Positions 6,817 to 12,435 of a DNA stretch of 35,058 bases are shown in pieces (within the stretch, counting starts at the first letter, position 1; each line of letters opens with the position of its first letter). Under the pieces are notes generated by a model, which was not told where the DNA came from, did no database searches, and saw only the letters and a list, made by a program, of their open reading frames with translations. The DNA comes from Candidatus Poribacteria bacterium (GTDB lineage Bacteria; Poribacteria; WGA-4E; B28-G17): assembly GCA_021162805.1 (NCBI GenBank), contig JAGGXZ010000123.1, positions 1-35,058 of the forward strand. Direction: 5' to 3'. Position numbers and translations under genes: made by a program.

Positions 6817-7083
6817 TCAGCTTCCCTCCTTCGCTATCTGGCCCTCGAGCTCCTCCATCCTTCTCCTGATCGCCTCAAGCTCGCTCTCCAGCGCCTGTGC
6901 CTGAGATTTCAGGGATGAAAGCTCATCCTGAGGCGTCAGAGGCGGAGGAGCAAAGGGGAACCAGTATGGAGCGAGGTATGGCACTCTGGGCCAGTAACGA
7001 AGCCAGTATGACCACCACTGCGCCCACCACTGGGCGATATACGGAGCCAAGAACCATCCCGCGGGTCCCATGCCGAAAGGCAT
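6817..7083 (-). CDS. Trp/Pro-rich protein with DUF5320-like C-terminal coiled coil
   Basis: Protein of 88 aa in two parts. Residues 1-50 are extremely aromatic and proline-rich, with eight tryptophans (for example AQWWAQWWSYWLRYW). Residues about 52-85 form a charged coiled coil, TPQDELSSLKSQAQALESEL and then EAIRRRMEELEGQ. The same coil module ends three other proteins of this operon. GGAGGTGATCTT precedes the start. No known enzyme domain, signal peptide or convincing transmembrane helix is present: the aromatic part is interrupted by Arg and Pro. Probably a structural partner in a complex, by inference from the shared coil. Confidence 0.65.
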   Translation of the reverse strand: MPFGMGPAGWFLAPYIAQWWAQWWSYWLRYWPRVPYLAPYWFPFAPPPLTPQDELSSLKSQAQALESELEAIRRRMEELEGQIAKEGS

Positions 7084-7095
7084 AAGATCACCTCC

Positions 7096-7437
7096 TCAGC
7101 TCGCCTGGGCTGTTCCCGTCGGCTGCTGTGGCGTGCCCGTCACGTAGCCGCCATAGCCATAGCCGAACGGGGAAACGGGATATGTCGTGGCCGGATAATA
7201 CGGGTAATAGCCGTATCCGGCATAATACGGTATGGTCGCGGCGTATGAGGCCGCGTAGGGCGTCGCCCACCACCATCTAGGCAGCCACGGGAACCACCGG
7301 CAGAAGGGGTATGGATTACCTCTGCCCCACCAGAAGCCGTAGCCCCATCCGCGACCCCATCCGGGGCCCCACCATGGGTATCCCCACCAGAAGCCGCGGC
7401 CGAATCCTCGACCGAAACCGCGTCCTCGTCCGAACAT
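7096..7437 (-). CDS. Gly/Trp/Tyr-rich low-complexity protein
   Basis: Protein of 113 aa with no recognised domain. Residues 1-40 are Gly/Arg/Trp/Phe repeats (FGRGRGFGRGFGRGFWWGY), residues 40-60 contain WFPWLPRWWWA, and the rest is Tyr/Pro/Ala/Gly-rich. I count 13 tryptophans. It ends in a short polar tail (GTPQQPTGTAQAS) and lacks the coiled coil of its neighbours. GGAGGTGGATAGAG upstream supports translation, and its place in the operon, 12 bp before the next gene, supports it being real rather than a GC-rich artefact. The composition resembles RGG/aromatic sticker proteins that self-associate; this is inference. Confidence 0.6.
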   Translation of the reverse strand: MFGRGRGFGRGFGRGFWWGYPWWGPGWGRGWGYGFWWGRGNPYPFCRWFPWLPRWWWATPYAASYAATIPYYAGYGYYPYYPATTYPVSPFGYGYGGYVTGTPQQPTGTAQAS

Positions 7438-7482
7438 CTCTATCCACCTCCCTCGATTTTATAGTCACTTGTAGTCATTTAT

Positions 7483-7544
7483 GGTCATTTGTAGTCATTG
7501 TTGAGATGACGGCGAAGCCGAATGACCGATGACTACAAATGACC
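7483..7544 (+). repeat. 62-nt palindromic intergenic repeat, copy A
   Basis: GGTCATTTGTAGTCAT (7483-7498) pairs perfectly with 7529-7544, and a small GGC-GAA-GCC hairpin lies in the middle. The repeat overlaps the end of the MinD-type gene and supplies its last codons and stop. A related copy in opposite orientation lies at 11057-11118. The preceding bases 7463-7482 contain a partial, degenerate unit. Confidence 0.75.
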
Positions 7545-8429
7545 GTCTTTATCGAGCTCCGCCCTGACCTTCTTCCACAGGGATTCGATCTTCAAGGCCA
7601 GGTTCCCATCGACGTATTCCACAGCGGGCTTCATGTTCACCACCGCTTCGATGAAGGATTCATCGAACGGGATTTTGCCCACCACCTCAACCCTCGCCTC
7701 GTCGCACAGCGACTCTATCTCCCGTGTGACGGCGAGGTTCAGGTCATATTTGTTTACGCACACCAGCGGCCTGACGCCGAAGTGCAGGGCAAGTTCCAAA
7801 ACCCTTTCCATATCGTGTATACCCGAGAGCGTCGGCTCAGCTATCACCAGAACGAGGTCGGTGTTCGTCACCGATGCGATGACCGGACATCCCATCCCGG
7901 GTGAGCCGTCGATGATCACGTATCGCGCTTGAGTCTCGACCGCCATCTGTTCGGCGGCCTGTCTGACGACGGTGACCAGCCTGCCGGAGTTGCCCTCTCC
8001 AGGGCCAAGCCTTGCATGTACCATTGGCCCATATGGGGTTTCGGAGATAAACCAATACCCTCCCTCTCTCACCTGCATCGTGATGGCGTCGACGGGGCAG
8101 ACGTATTCGCATACCCCGCACCCCTCGCACTCCATCGGGTCTATCTCATATCTATCTTCCCGTCTGATAACCGCCTCGAACCTGCAGTGTTCGTAACATT
8201 CGCCGCATCCCGTGCATCTCTCCTGATCCATCACGGCGATCCTTCCGCCTGTGAAGGGCTCCCTATGCTTTATCTCCGGTTGAAGGAGTATATGCAGATC
8301 GGGGGCATCCACGTCACAGTCGGCGATTACGATCTTGACCCCATCCTTTTTGGCCAGCGCCGCGAACGACGTGACCACGGTGGTCTTGCCGGTTCCCCCC
8401 TTGCCGCTTATGACCGTCAACGACTTCAT
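7533..8429 (-). CDS. MinD/Mrp-type P-loop ATPase with ferredoxin insert
   Basis: Protein of 298 aa in the MinD/ParA/Mrp family. It has a deviant Walker A (SGKGGTGKTT, residues 8-17), switch region IADCDVDAPDLH, and IIDGSPGMGCP as Walker B. Inserted after the first beta-alpha units is a 2x[4Fe-4S] ferredoxin with Cys72/75/78/82 and Cys101/104/107/111. Such ATPases accompany ORP/NifX proteins in Desulfovibrio and other anaerobes and are thought to assemble or deliver metal clusters. Start ATG overlaps the stop of the paralogous gene upstream (ATGA). The C-terminus (DKDGHL) and stop are formed by the palindromic repeat at 7483-7544, so the native tail may have been replaced. Confidence 0.9.
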   Translation of the reverse strand: MKSLTVISGKGGTGKTTVVTSFAALAKKDGVKIVIADCDVDAPDLHILLQPEIKHREPFTGGRIAVMDQERCTGCGECYEHCRFEAVIRREDRYEIDPMECEGCGVCEYVCPVDAITMQVREGGYWFISETPYGPMVHARLGPGEGNSGRLVTVVRQAAEQMAVETQARYVIIDGSPGMGCPVIASVTNTDLVLVIAEPTLSGIHDMERVLELALHFGVRPLVCVNKYDLNLAVTREIESLCDEARVEVVGKIPFDESFIEAVVNMKPAVEYVDGNLALKIESLWKKVRAELDKDGHL

Positions 8430-9277
8430 CCGATAGCCTCCTTCACCCTCTCGAACATCTCCAGGAATTTCTCCCTCCAGGACTCATCTACGTCCAGCAT
8501 CATGGCGCCCTCGGAATAGGCTTCAGCGATGCGTCTATCCATCGGTATTCTCATCAGGATCGGTATTTTCTCCTCTTGGCAGAACTCCTCGGCCTTTCTA
8601 TCTCCGACGTCCGATCTGTTTATCACGACCCCATGAGGTATGCCGAGCTGGCGAACCACTTCAACGGCGATCTTCAGATCGTTCAGGCCGAAGGGCGTAG
8701 GCTCAGTCACGAGGATACAGTAGTCCGAGCCCTTAACGGCCTCTACCATCGGACATGCCGTTCCGGGCGGTGCATCTATGATCGTGACATCCGATTCGAA
8801 TTCCCTGCCTTTGCGCTTAACGGCTTTGATGATCGGCGGCGCTATGGCCTCTCCCACCTTAAGCAGACCGTCCAGAACCGGCATCTCATAGGCATATCCC
8901 ATCTCAACCACGCCTATCTCCCTGTCCACCTCGGATATCGCTCCCGTCGGACACACGAGGCTGCACCCGCCACAGGCGTGACAGAGCTCGGGGAAGACCA
9001 GTATTTTTTTACCCACGAGGGCTAAAGCGTTATAGACGCAGAACTGGACGCATTTTTTACATCCCACACATTTGTCCTGATCGACCACCGGGAGCTTGCT
9101 TATAACGGGATCGACCTGATAAAGCTGCGGATTGAGGAATATGTAAGCGTTCGGCTCCTCAGCATCACAGTCGAGGAAGGTTACGCTCACCCCCGCCTCG
9201 TAGAGGGTTCTGGCGAGGTTGGTTGCGACTGTGGTTTTGCCGGTTCCGCCCTTACCGCTGGCCACCGATATCGTCAT
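8426..9277 (-). CDS. MinD/Mrp-type P-loop ATPase with ferredoxin insert (paralogue)
   Basis: Protein of 283 aa, a paralogue of its downstream neighbour. It has the deviant Walker A ASGKGGTGKTT (residues 6-16), FLDCDAEEPNAYIFL, and IIDAPPGTACP. The inserted ferredoxin has Cys70/73/76/80 and Cys99/102/105/109. The two ATPases overlap by an ATGA and probably act as a heterodimer, as proposed for the ORP-associated pair in Desulfovibrio. I chose the start at 9277 because it gives the family-typical MTISVASGKGG beginning and has GGAGGGGGA upstream; an alternative start at 9304 is possible. Predicted cytoplasmic. Confidence 0.9.
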   Translation of the reverse strand: MTISVASGKGGTGKTTVATNLARTLYEAGVSVTFLDCDAEEPNAYIFLNPQLYQVDPVISKLPVVDQDKCVGCKKCVQFCVYNALALVGKKILVFPELCHACGGCSLVCPTGAISEVDREIGVVEMGYAYEMPVLDGLLKVGEAIAPPIIKAVKRKGREFESDVTIIDAPPGTACPMVEAVKGSDYCILVTEPTPFGLNDLKIAVEVVRQLGIPHGVVINRSDVGDRKAEEFCQEEKIPILMRIPMDRRIAEAYSEGAMMLDVDESWREKFLEMFERVKEAIG

Positions 9278-9323
9278 TTCCCCCTCCAATCTGGGTGTAT
9301 CCATCAGTTAACGCCATACTTCC

Positions 9324-9836
9324 TCATTTATTCTCAAGCTTTCTGATCTTTTCGTTTATCTCCTTAAGTCGTCTTTTAAGCTCTTGAGCGTACTGTTTGA
9401 GCATCTCGAGTTCAGCTTGAGGATTACCCTGTATCGGTTGCATGGGGCCTATACCGCCTGGGCCGAAACCGCCACCCCAGGGCCAGCCACCACGTCCATA
9501 CCCACCTCGGCCTCTACCTCGACCTCTGCCCCATCCACCTCGGCCGTAACCACCTCTACCTCGGCTTCCGCGAGCCATCCGGCCCATGCCAGGCCAGAAG
9601 GAGGTCATGAAACCTATATCGCCGGGGCCGGATGGGGAGATGCCGGGGCTGGTTACCGGTTGAAGGCTGATAGCGCCGACGGGACAGACGCGCTCACATA
9701 CGCCACATCCCCTGCACAGGGATGGGTCTACCTCATATCTGTCCCCTCGGGGTATAATAGCCCCAAATGGACAATTCCTGTAACATTCACCACATCCCTT
9801 ACATCTATTTTGGTCTATTACCGCTACCATTCTCAT
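9324..9836 (-). CDS. ferredoxin fused to RGG linker and coiled coil
   Basis: Chimeric protein of 170 aa. Residues 1-60 are a 2x[4Fe-4S] ferredoxin (Cys12/15/18/22 and Cys41/44/47/51), closely similar to the inserts in the adjacent ATPases. Residues about 85-133 are an Arg/Gly-rich linker with RGGYGRGGWGRGRGRG. Residues about 138-170 are the operon's shared coiled coil, NPQAELEMLKQYAQEL and then KRRLKEINEKIRKLE. The fusion suggests electron transfer to or from partners held through the coil; that is inference. The linker-coil junction shares near-identical DNA with the next gene upstream (9440-9470 versus 9987-10017). Confidence 0.8.
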   Translation of the reverse strand: MRMVAVIDQNRCKGCGECYRNCPFGAIIPRGDRYEVDPSLCRGCGVCERVCPVGAISLQPVTSPGISPSGPGDIGFMTSFWPGMGRMARGSRGRGGYGRGGWGRGRGRGRGGYGRGGWPWGGGFGPGGIGPMQPIQGNPQAELEMLKQYAQELKRRLKEINEKIRKLENK

Positions 9837-9867
9837 CTTACCGACCCCGGCATTTGCCTATTGGTTT

Positions 9868-10530
9868 CTACTGGTTCTTTTCAAGCTCTTCGATTCGGCG
9901 GTTGATCTCCTCGAGTTGTCTCCTAAGCATTTCGGCCTGCTGTCTGAGCATCTCCAGTTCGGCCTGGGGGTTAGCGCCTGCTGGCTGCATGGGGCCCATA
10001 CCGCCTGGGCCGAAACCTCCGCCGGCGCCCCAACCGCCACCGCGGCCGCGACCCCAGCCGCCGCCGCGGCCGAAACCACCTCCGCGGCCCCAGCCGCCAC
10101 CTCCCCAGCCCATGCCGGGCCCAGGGGGCATGGGACCCATTCCGCCGGGTCCAGGCGGCGGAACGTTCACGCCGAAATGAGATGGAACGTTAGGGCCGGT
10201 TGTCGGCTGAAATCTGCCCTGCAGATACCCGCGGACCGCCTCCTCGACCGTAACGCCGCTTACGCCCGTCACGATCTGTATTCCGGCGGCCGATAGGGCC
10301 TGATAGGCATTAGGGCCACAGCCTCCGGTTAAGACCACCTGAGCTCCCTTGTCGGCGACCATCTGTGCGGTCTGGATCCCGGCTCCTCCCGCTGCCGCTA
10401 CGTTCGGGTTCTGTATCGCCTCGAACTGCATCGTGTCCGAGTCGACGATCAAGATGTAAGGGCATCTGCCGAAGCGGGGATCGACCTGGGATCTCAGATC
10501 CGGTCCTGTGCTCGTAACGGCTATCTTCAT
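9868..10530 (-). CDS. ORP/NifX-like domain fused to Gly-rich linker and coiled coil
   Basis: Chimeric protein of 220 aa. Residues 1-107 are an ORP/NifX-type metal-cluster domain (MKIAVTSTGPDLRSQVDPRFGRCPY, shown in parts: MKIAVTSTGPD, DPRFGRCPYILIVD, VVLTGGCGPNAYQAL, TVEEAVRGYLQGRF). Residues about 123-184 are a Pro/Gly then Gly/Arg/Trp-rich linker. Residues about 187-220 are the shared coiled coil, NPQAELEMLRQQAEML and then RRQLEEINRRIEELE. The start overlaps the upstream stop as ATGA, and GGGGGAG lies just before it. The family usually ends near residue 120, so the linker and coil are additions. Likely the principal metal-cluster protein of the operon. Confidence 0.82.
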   Translation of the reverse strand: MKIAVTSTGPDLRSQVDPRFGRCPYILIVDSDTMQFEAIQNPNVAAAGGAGIQTAQMVADKGAQVVLTGGCGPNAYQALSAAGIQIVTGVSGVTVEEAVRGYLQGRFQPTTGPNVPSHFGVNVPPPGPGGMGPMPPGPGMGWGGGGWGRGGGFGRGGGWGRGRGGGWGAGGGFGPGGMGPMQPAGANPQAELEMLRQQAEMLRRQLEEINRRIEELEKNQ

Positions 10531-10871
10531 GAGCTACTCCCCCCTTCAAGCTCTTGAATCCTTCGGGTTATGGCCTCCAGCTCCTCCTGGAGCTGACGAG
10601 CCTGTTCTTTCAGAAACTGGAGCTCGTCCTGGGGATTCGCGCTCTGAGGAGCGCCATAGCCGGGCGCAGATGGCATCTGATAGGGCCACTGGTATCCGCC
10701 CTGCATCCCCTGCCACCACGCCTGCATCTGCGGCGTGGGCCATTGTCCTGTCAGAAGGAATGAGGCTGCCGGACCGAGCCCGGTCGGGCTTCTGCCCACC
10801 CATCCGGGGCTGAATCCGAACCTCATCCATCCCGGAAGTCCAGTCATGTAATACATCCATCTCCACCTCAC
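10527..10871 (-). CDS. Trp/Gln/Gly-rich protein with DUF5320-like coiled coil; first gene of ORP-like operon
   Basis: Protein of 114 aa. The first 75 residues are rich in Trp, Gly, Met, Gln and Pro (eight tryptophans, for example MQAWWQGMQGGYQWPY). Residues about 79-110 are the shared coiled coil, NPQDELQFLKEQARQL and then QEELEAITRRIQELE. GTG at 10871 is used as start because GGAGG lies about 8-9 bp before it; an internal ATG follows at codon 6. It is the promoter-proximal gene, 54 bp from the sigma-54-type element. No enzymatic domain is seen; a scaffold role is inferred from the shared coil. Confidence 0.65.
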   Translation of the reverse strand: MRWRWMYYMTGLPGWMRFGFSPGWVGRSPTGLGPAASFLLTGQWPTPQMQAWWQGMQGGYQWPYQMPSAPGYGAPQSANPQDELQFLKEQARQLQEELEAITRRIQELEGGSSS

Positions 10872-10924
10872 GGCGGAACACCTCCTCTCTCCGAATCAGG
10901 TAACTTCCCCAATGCTAGATAGAT

Positions 10925-10941
10925 ATGCATAATCCATACCA
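10925..10941 (-). promoter_or_regulatory. sigma-54 (-24/-12) promoter candidate
   Basis: On the minus strand TGGTATG-GATT-ATGCA matches the sigma-54 consensus TGGYRYR-N4-TTGCW with a single mismatch. GG and GC are separated by the required 10 nt. Transcription would start about 40 nt before the first gene of the ORP-like operon. Desulfovibrio orp operons are known to be sigma-54 controlled. Confidence 0.65.
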
Positions 10942-10995
10942 TCCCAAAAAACCGGATCACAAGCCGGTTCTCACGCTGTGATCACACCACGGGCT

Positions 10996-11011
10996 GTTTC
11001 ACGAATGAAAC
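10996..11011. promoter_or_regulatory. activator-site dyad 1
   Basis: GTTTCA-CGAA-TGAAAC is a perfect 6-bp dyad with a 4-nt spacer. It lies 55 bp upstream of the -24 element, within the usual range for a sigma-54 enhancer-binding protein. A near-identical site occurs at 11202-11217. Confidence 0.5.
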
Positions 11012-11056
11012 ATACTCCAGCTGCCGGAGAAGGGTCGAGAGTCGAAGGGAGCACTC

Positions 11057-11118
11057 GGTCGTTTACAGTCATTTAAGCCATTTCGCTACGCCGTCATTCA
11101 AAATGACAACAAATGACC
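11057..11118 (-). repeat. 62-nt palindromic intergenic repeat, copy B
   Basis: Same length as copy A (7483-7544) and similar to its reverse complement, including the GATGACGGCG-like centre. The outer arms match each other at 12 of 16 positions, so the hairpin is less perfect than in copy A. Confidence 0.65.
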
Positions 11119-11201
11119 ATCTCTGGACAGATGGCGGACGTCTCTAAGCTGAGCGCTGATTGCCGACGACTGGTTGCTTTCTAATGGGCGACACGCTTTG
11201 T

Positions 11202-11217
11202 GTTTCAAAAATGAAAG
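11202..11217. promoter_or_regulatory. activator-site dyad 2
   Basis: GTTTCA-AAAA-TGAAAG repeats the half-sites and 4-nt spacing of the dyad at 10996-11011 with one mismatch at the last base. It lies about 260 bp upstream of the sigma-54-type promoter. Confidence 0.4.
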
Positions 11218-11242
11218 ATGTCAAGATATTGAAATACAGGGG

Positions 11243-12433
11243 TCAGGTTTCGGCGGGAATCCTCCGTCGACGGAGGCGCAGATATGACCAGAAAGGTGCC
11301 TCATGGGAGGTCTGGATGGCCAGGATGATCCCTCCGATGCTGGTGATGATGTTTGGGATCCAAACGCTCAGCATCGGGTTCATCGCCCCTTTAATTCCCG
11401 TGGTCTCGCCCACCCTTAACAACACGTAATAGACGATTATCAGCGACAAACCCACCCCGAAACCTACCATCTTGCCGCTTTTTCGGGTCAGCGTTCCTAA
11501 AGGCACGCCTATCAGTCCAAAGGCGAAGCATGCGAAGGGGATTGAGAACTTCTTGTGATATTCCACCAACGCCCTATTGAGCTGTTGTTGAAGTACCTCC
11601 CTGTAAGGTTGGGCCCCATGGTGAAGGTCATTTCTTATCTGTGATATCTTCCCCGTCAACTCCCTGAGATTCATGCTTCTGAAACTCTTCCCCTTATACT
11701 CTATCTCACGAAGCGCCTTGCTCAGCCCTAGCCTTATCTCCTGTCGGTCGAATCGTATCGTCACCATATCCTCCGGCCTTTTACCGGGTTTATATATGAC
11801 TCCGTCAAAGAGCCTCAACCTTGTGTACATCCCCGAGAAATCCAGCTCCGCCTCTTTAGCCGACACCAGCGTGGGAAGTCCATCCTGATATTCCTCCCAG
11901 ATTCTGACGTTTTCCAATCTGCCCGTCCTCGGGTCCTGTCTTTCGAACATCCACATCTTCCCCTCCCGCTCCAGCTCCCTCATGATGATTCCCTTCTCCA
12001 GGATCAGCCCTGGGTGGCGCACGTTTATGCTGTACATCAGCCTCACATAGGCCATGTTCGCGTTGGGTAAGGCCATGTCCATGAAGAAAAAGGTGAATAT
12101 GCTGATGCCAAAGGAGAGGATGAGTACGGGAACCATCAACTGATGCAAGCCGATCCCGATCGATTTCATCGCTATTATCTCGTTGTCGGCCGAGAGGCGA
12201 CCGAAGGAGAGCAGTATCCCAACCAGGGTCGCCATCGGGATGGTCACGACCAGCGTGGCCGGAAGGACGTATATCAAAAGCTCTACGAGATACCAAGGGC
12301 TCACGTCCTTCGCCACGAAGGTCTTCGTCAAGGTGAACACCTCGTTCATCAAGAGGACCATCGTGAAACAGAGAAGGGCCAATAAAAAAGGCGCCACAAA
12401 CTCGACGAGGATGTATCTGGTAAGGATCTTCAT
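11243..12433 (-). CDS. LptF/LptG family lipopolysaccharide export permease
   Basis: Inner-membrane permease of 396 aa in the YjgP/YjgQ family, which with LptB extracts LPS and passes it to LptC/LptA. Three N-terminal transmembrane helices (residues about 10-120, including ILTRYILVEFVAPFLLAL and LSADNEIIAMKSIGI), a periplasmic beta-jellyroll domain (about 140-270) and three C-terminal helices (including PFACFAFGLIGVPLG) follow the family plan. ATG at 12433 gives the typical MKIL-RYI start; a GTG six bases upstream overlaps the previous stop and is an alternative. Only one of the usual LptF/LptG pair is here, so I cannot tell which. Implies an outer membrane. Confidence 0.88.
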   Translation of the reverse strand: MKILTRYILVEFVAPFLLALLCFTMVLLMNEVFTLTKTFVAKDVSPWYLVELLIYVLPATLVVTIPMATLVGILLSFGRLSADNEIIAMKSIGIGLHQLMVPVLILSFGISIFTFFFMDMALPNANMAYVRLMYSINVRHPGLILEKGIIMRELEREGKMWMFERQDPRTGRLENVRIWEEYQDGLPTLVSAKEAELDFSGMYTRLRLFDGVIYKPGKRPEDMVTIRFDRQEIRLGLSKALREIEYKGKSFRSMNLRELTGKISQIRNDLHHGAQPYREVLQQQLNRALVEYHKKFSIPFACFAFGLIGVPLGTLTRKSGKMVGFGVGLSLIIVYYVLLRVGETTGIKGAMNPMLSVWIPNIITSIGGIILAIQTSHEAPFWSYLRLRRRRIPAET

Positions 12434-12435
12434 CC

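Larger units (their letters stand above)
10872..11242. other. 371-bp regulatory intergenic region upstream of ORP-like operon
   Basis: No coding sequence is supported here. It contains the sigma-54-type promoter (10925-10941), two TTTCA-N4-TGAAA dyads (10996-11011 and 11202-11217), the second palindromic repeat (11057-11118) and a further inverted repeat, GATCACA (10955-10961) with TGTGATC (10977-10983), just upstream of the promoter. The density of dyads suggests a controlled promoter. Confidence 0.6.

Noticed and set aside
7441-7545. Possible CRISPR-like repetition of TAGTCATTT units
   Set aside because: The units are contiguous, irregular and palindromic without spacers; they are part of an intergenic hairpin repeat.
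9767-10180. Plus-strand Pro-rich frame opposite the ORP-like genes
   Set aside because: It is the complement of Gly-rich coding sequence; the minus-strand frames have recognisable domains and ribosome binding sites.
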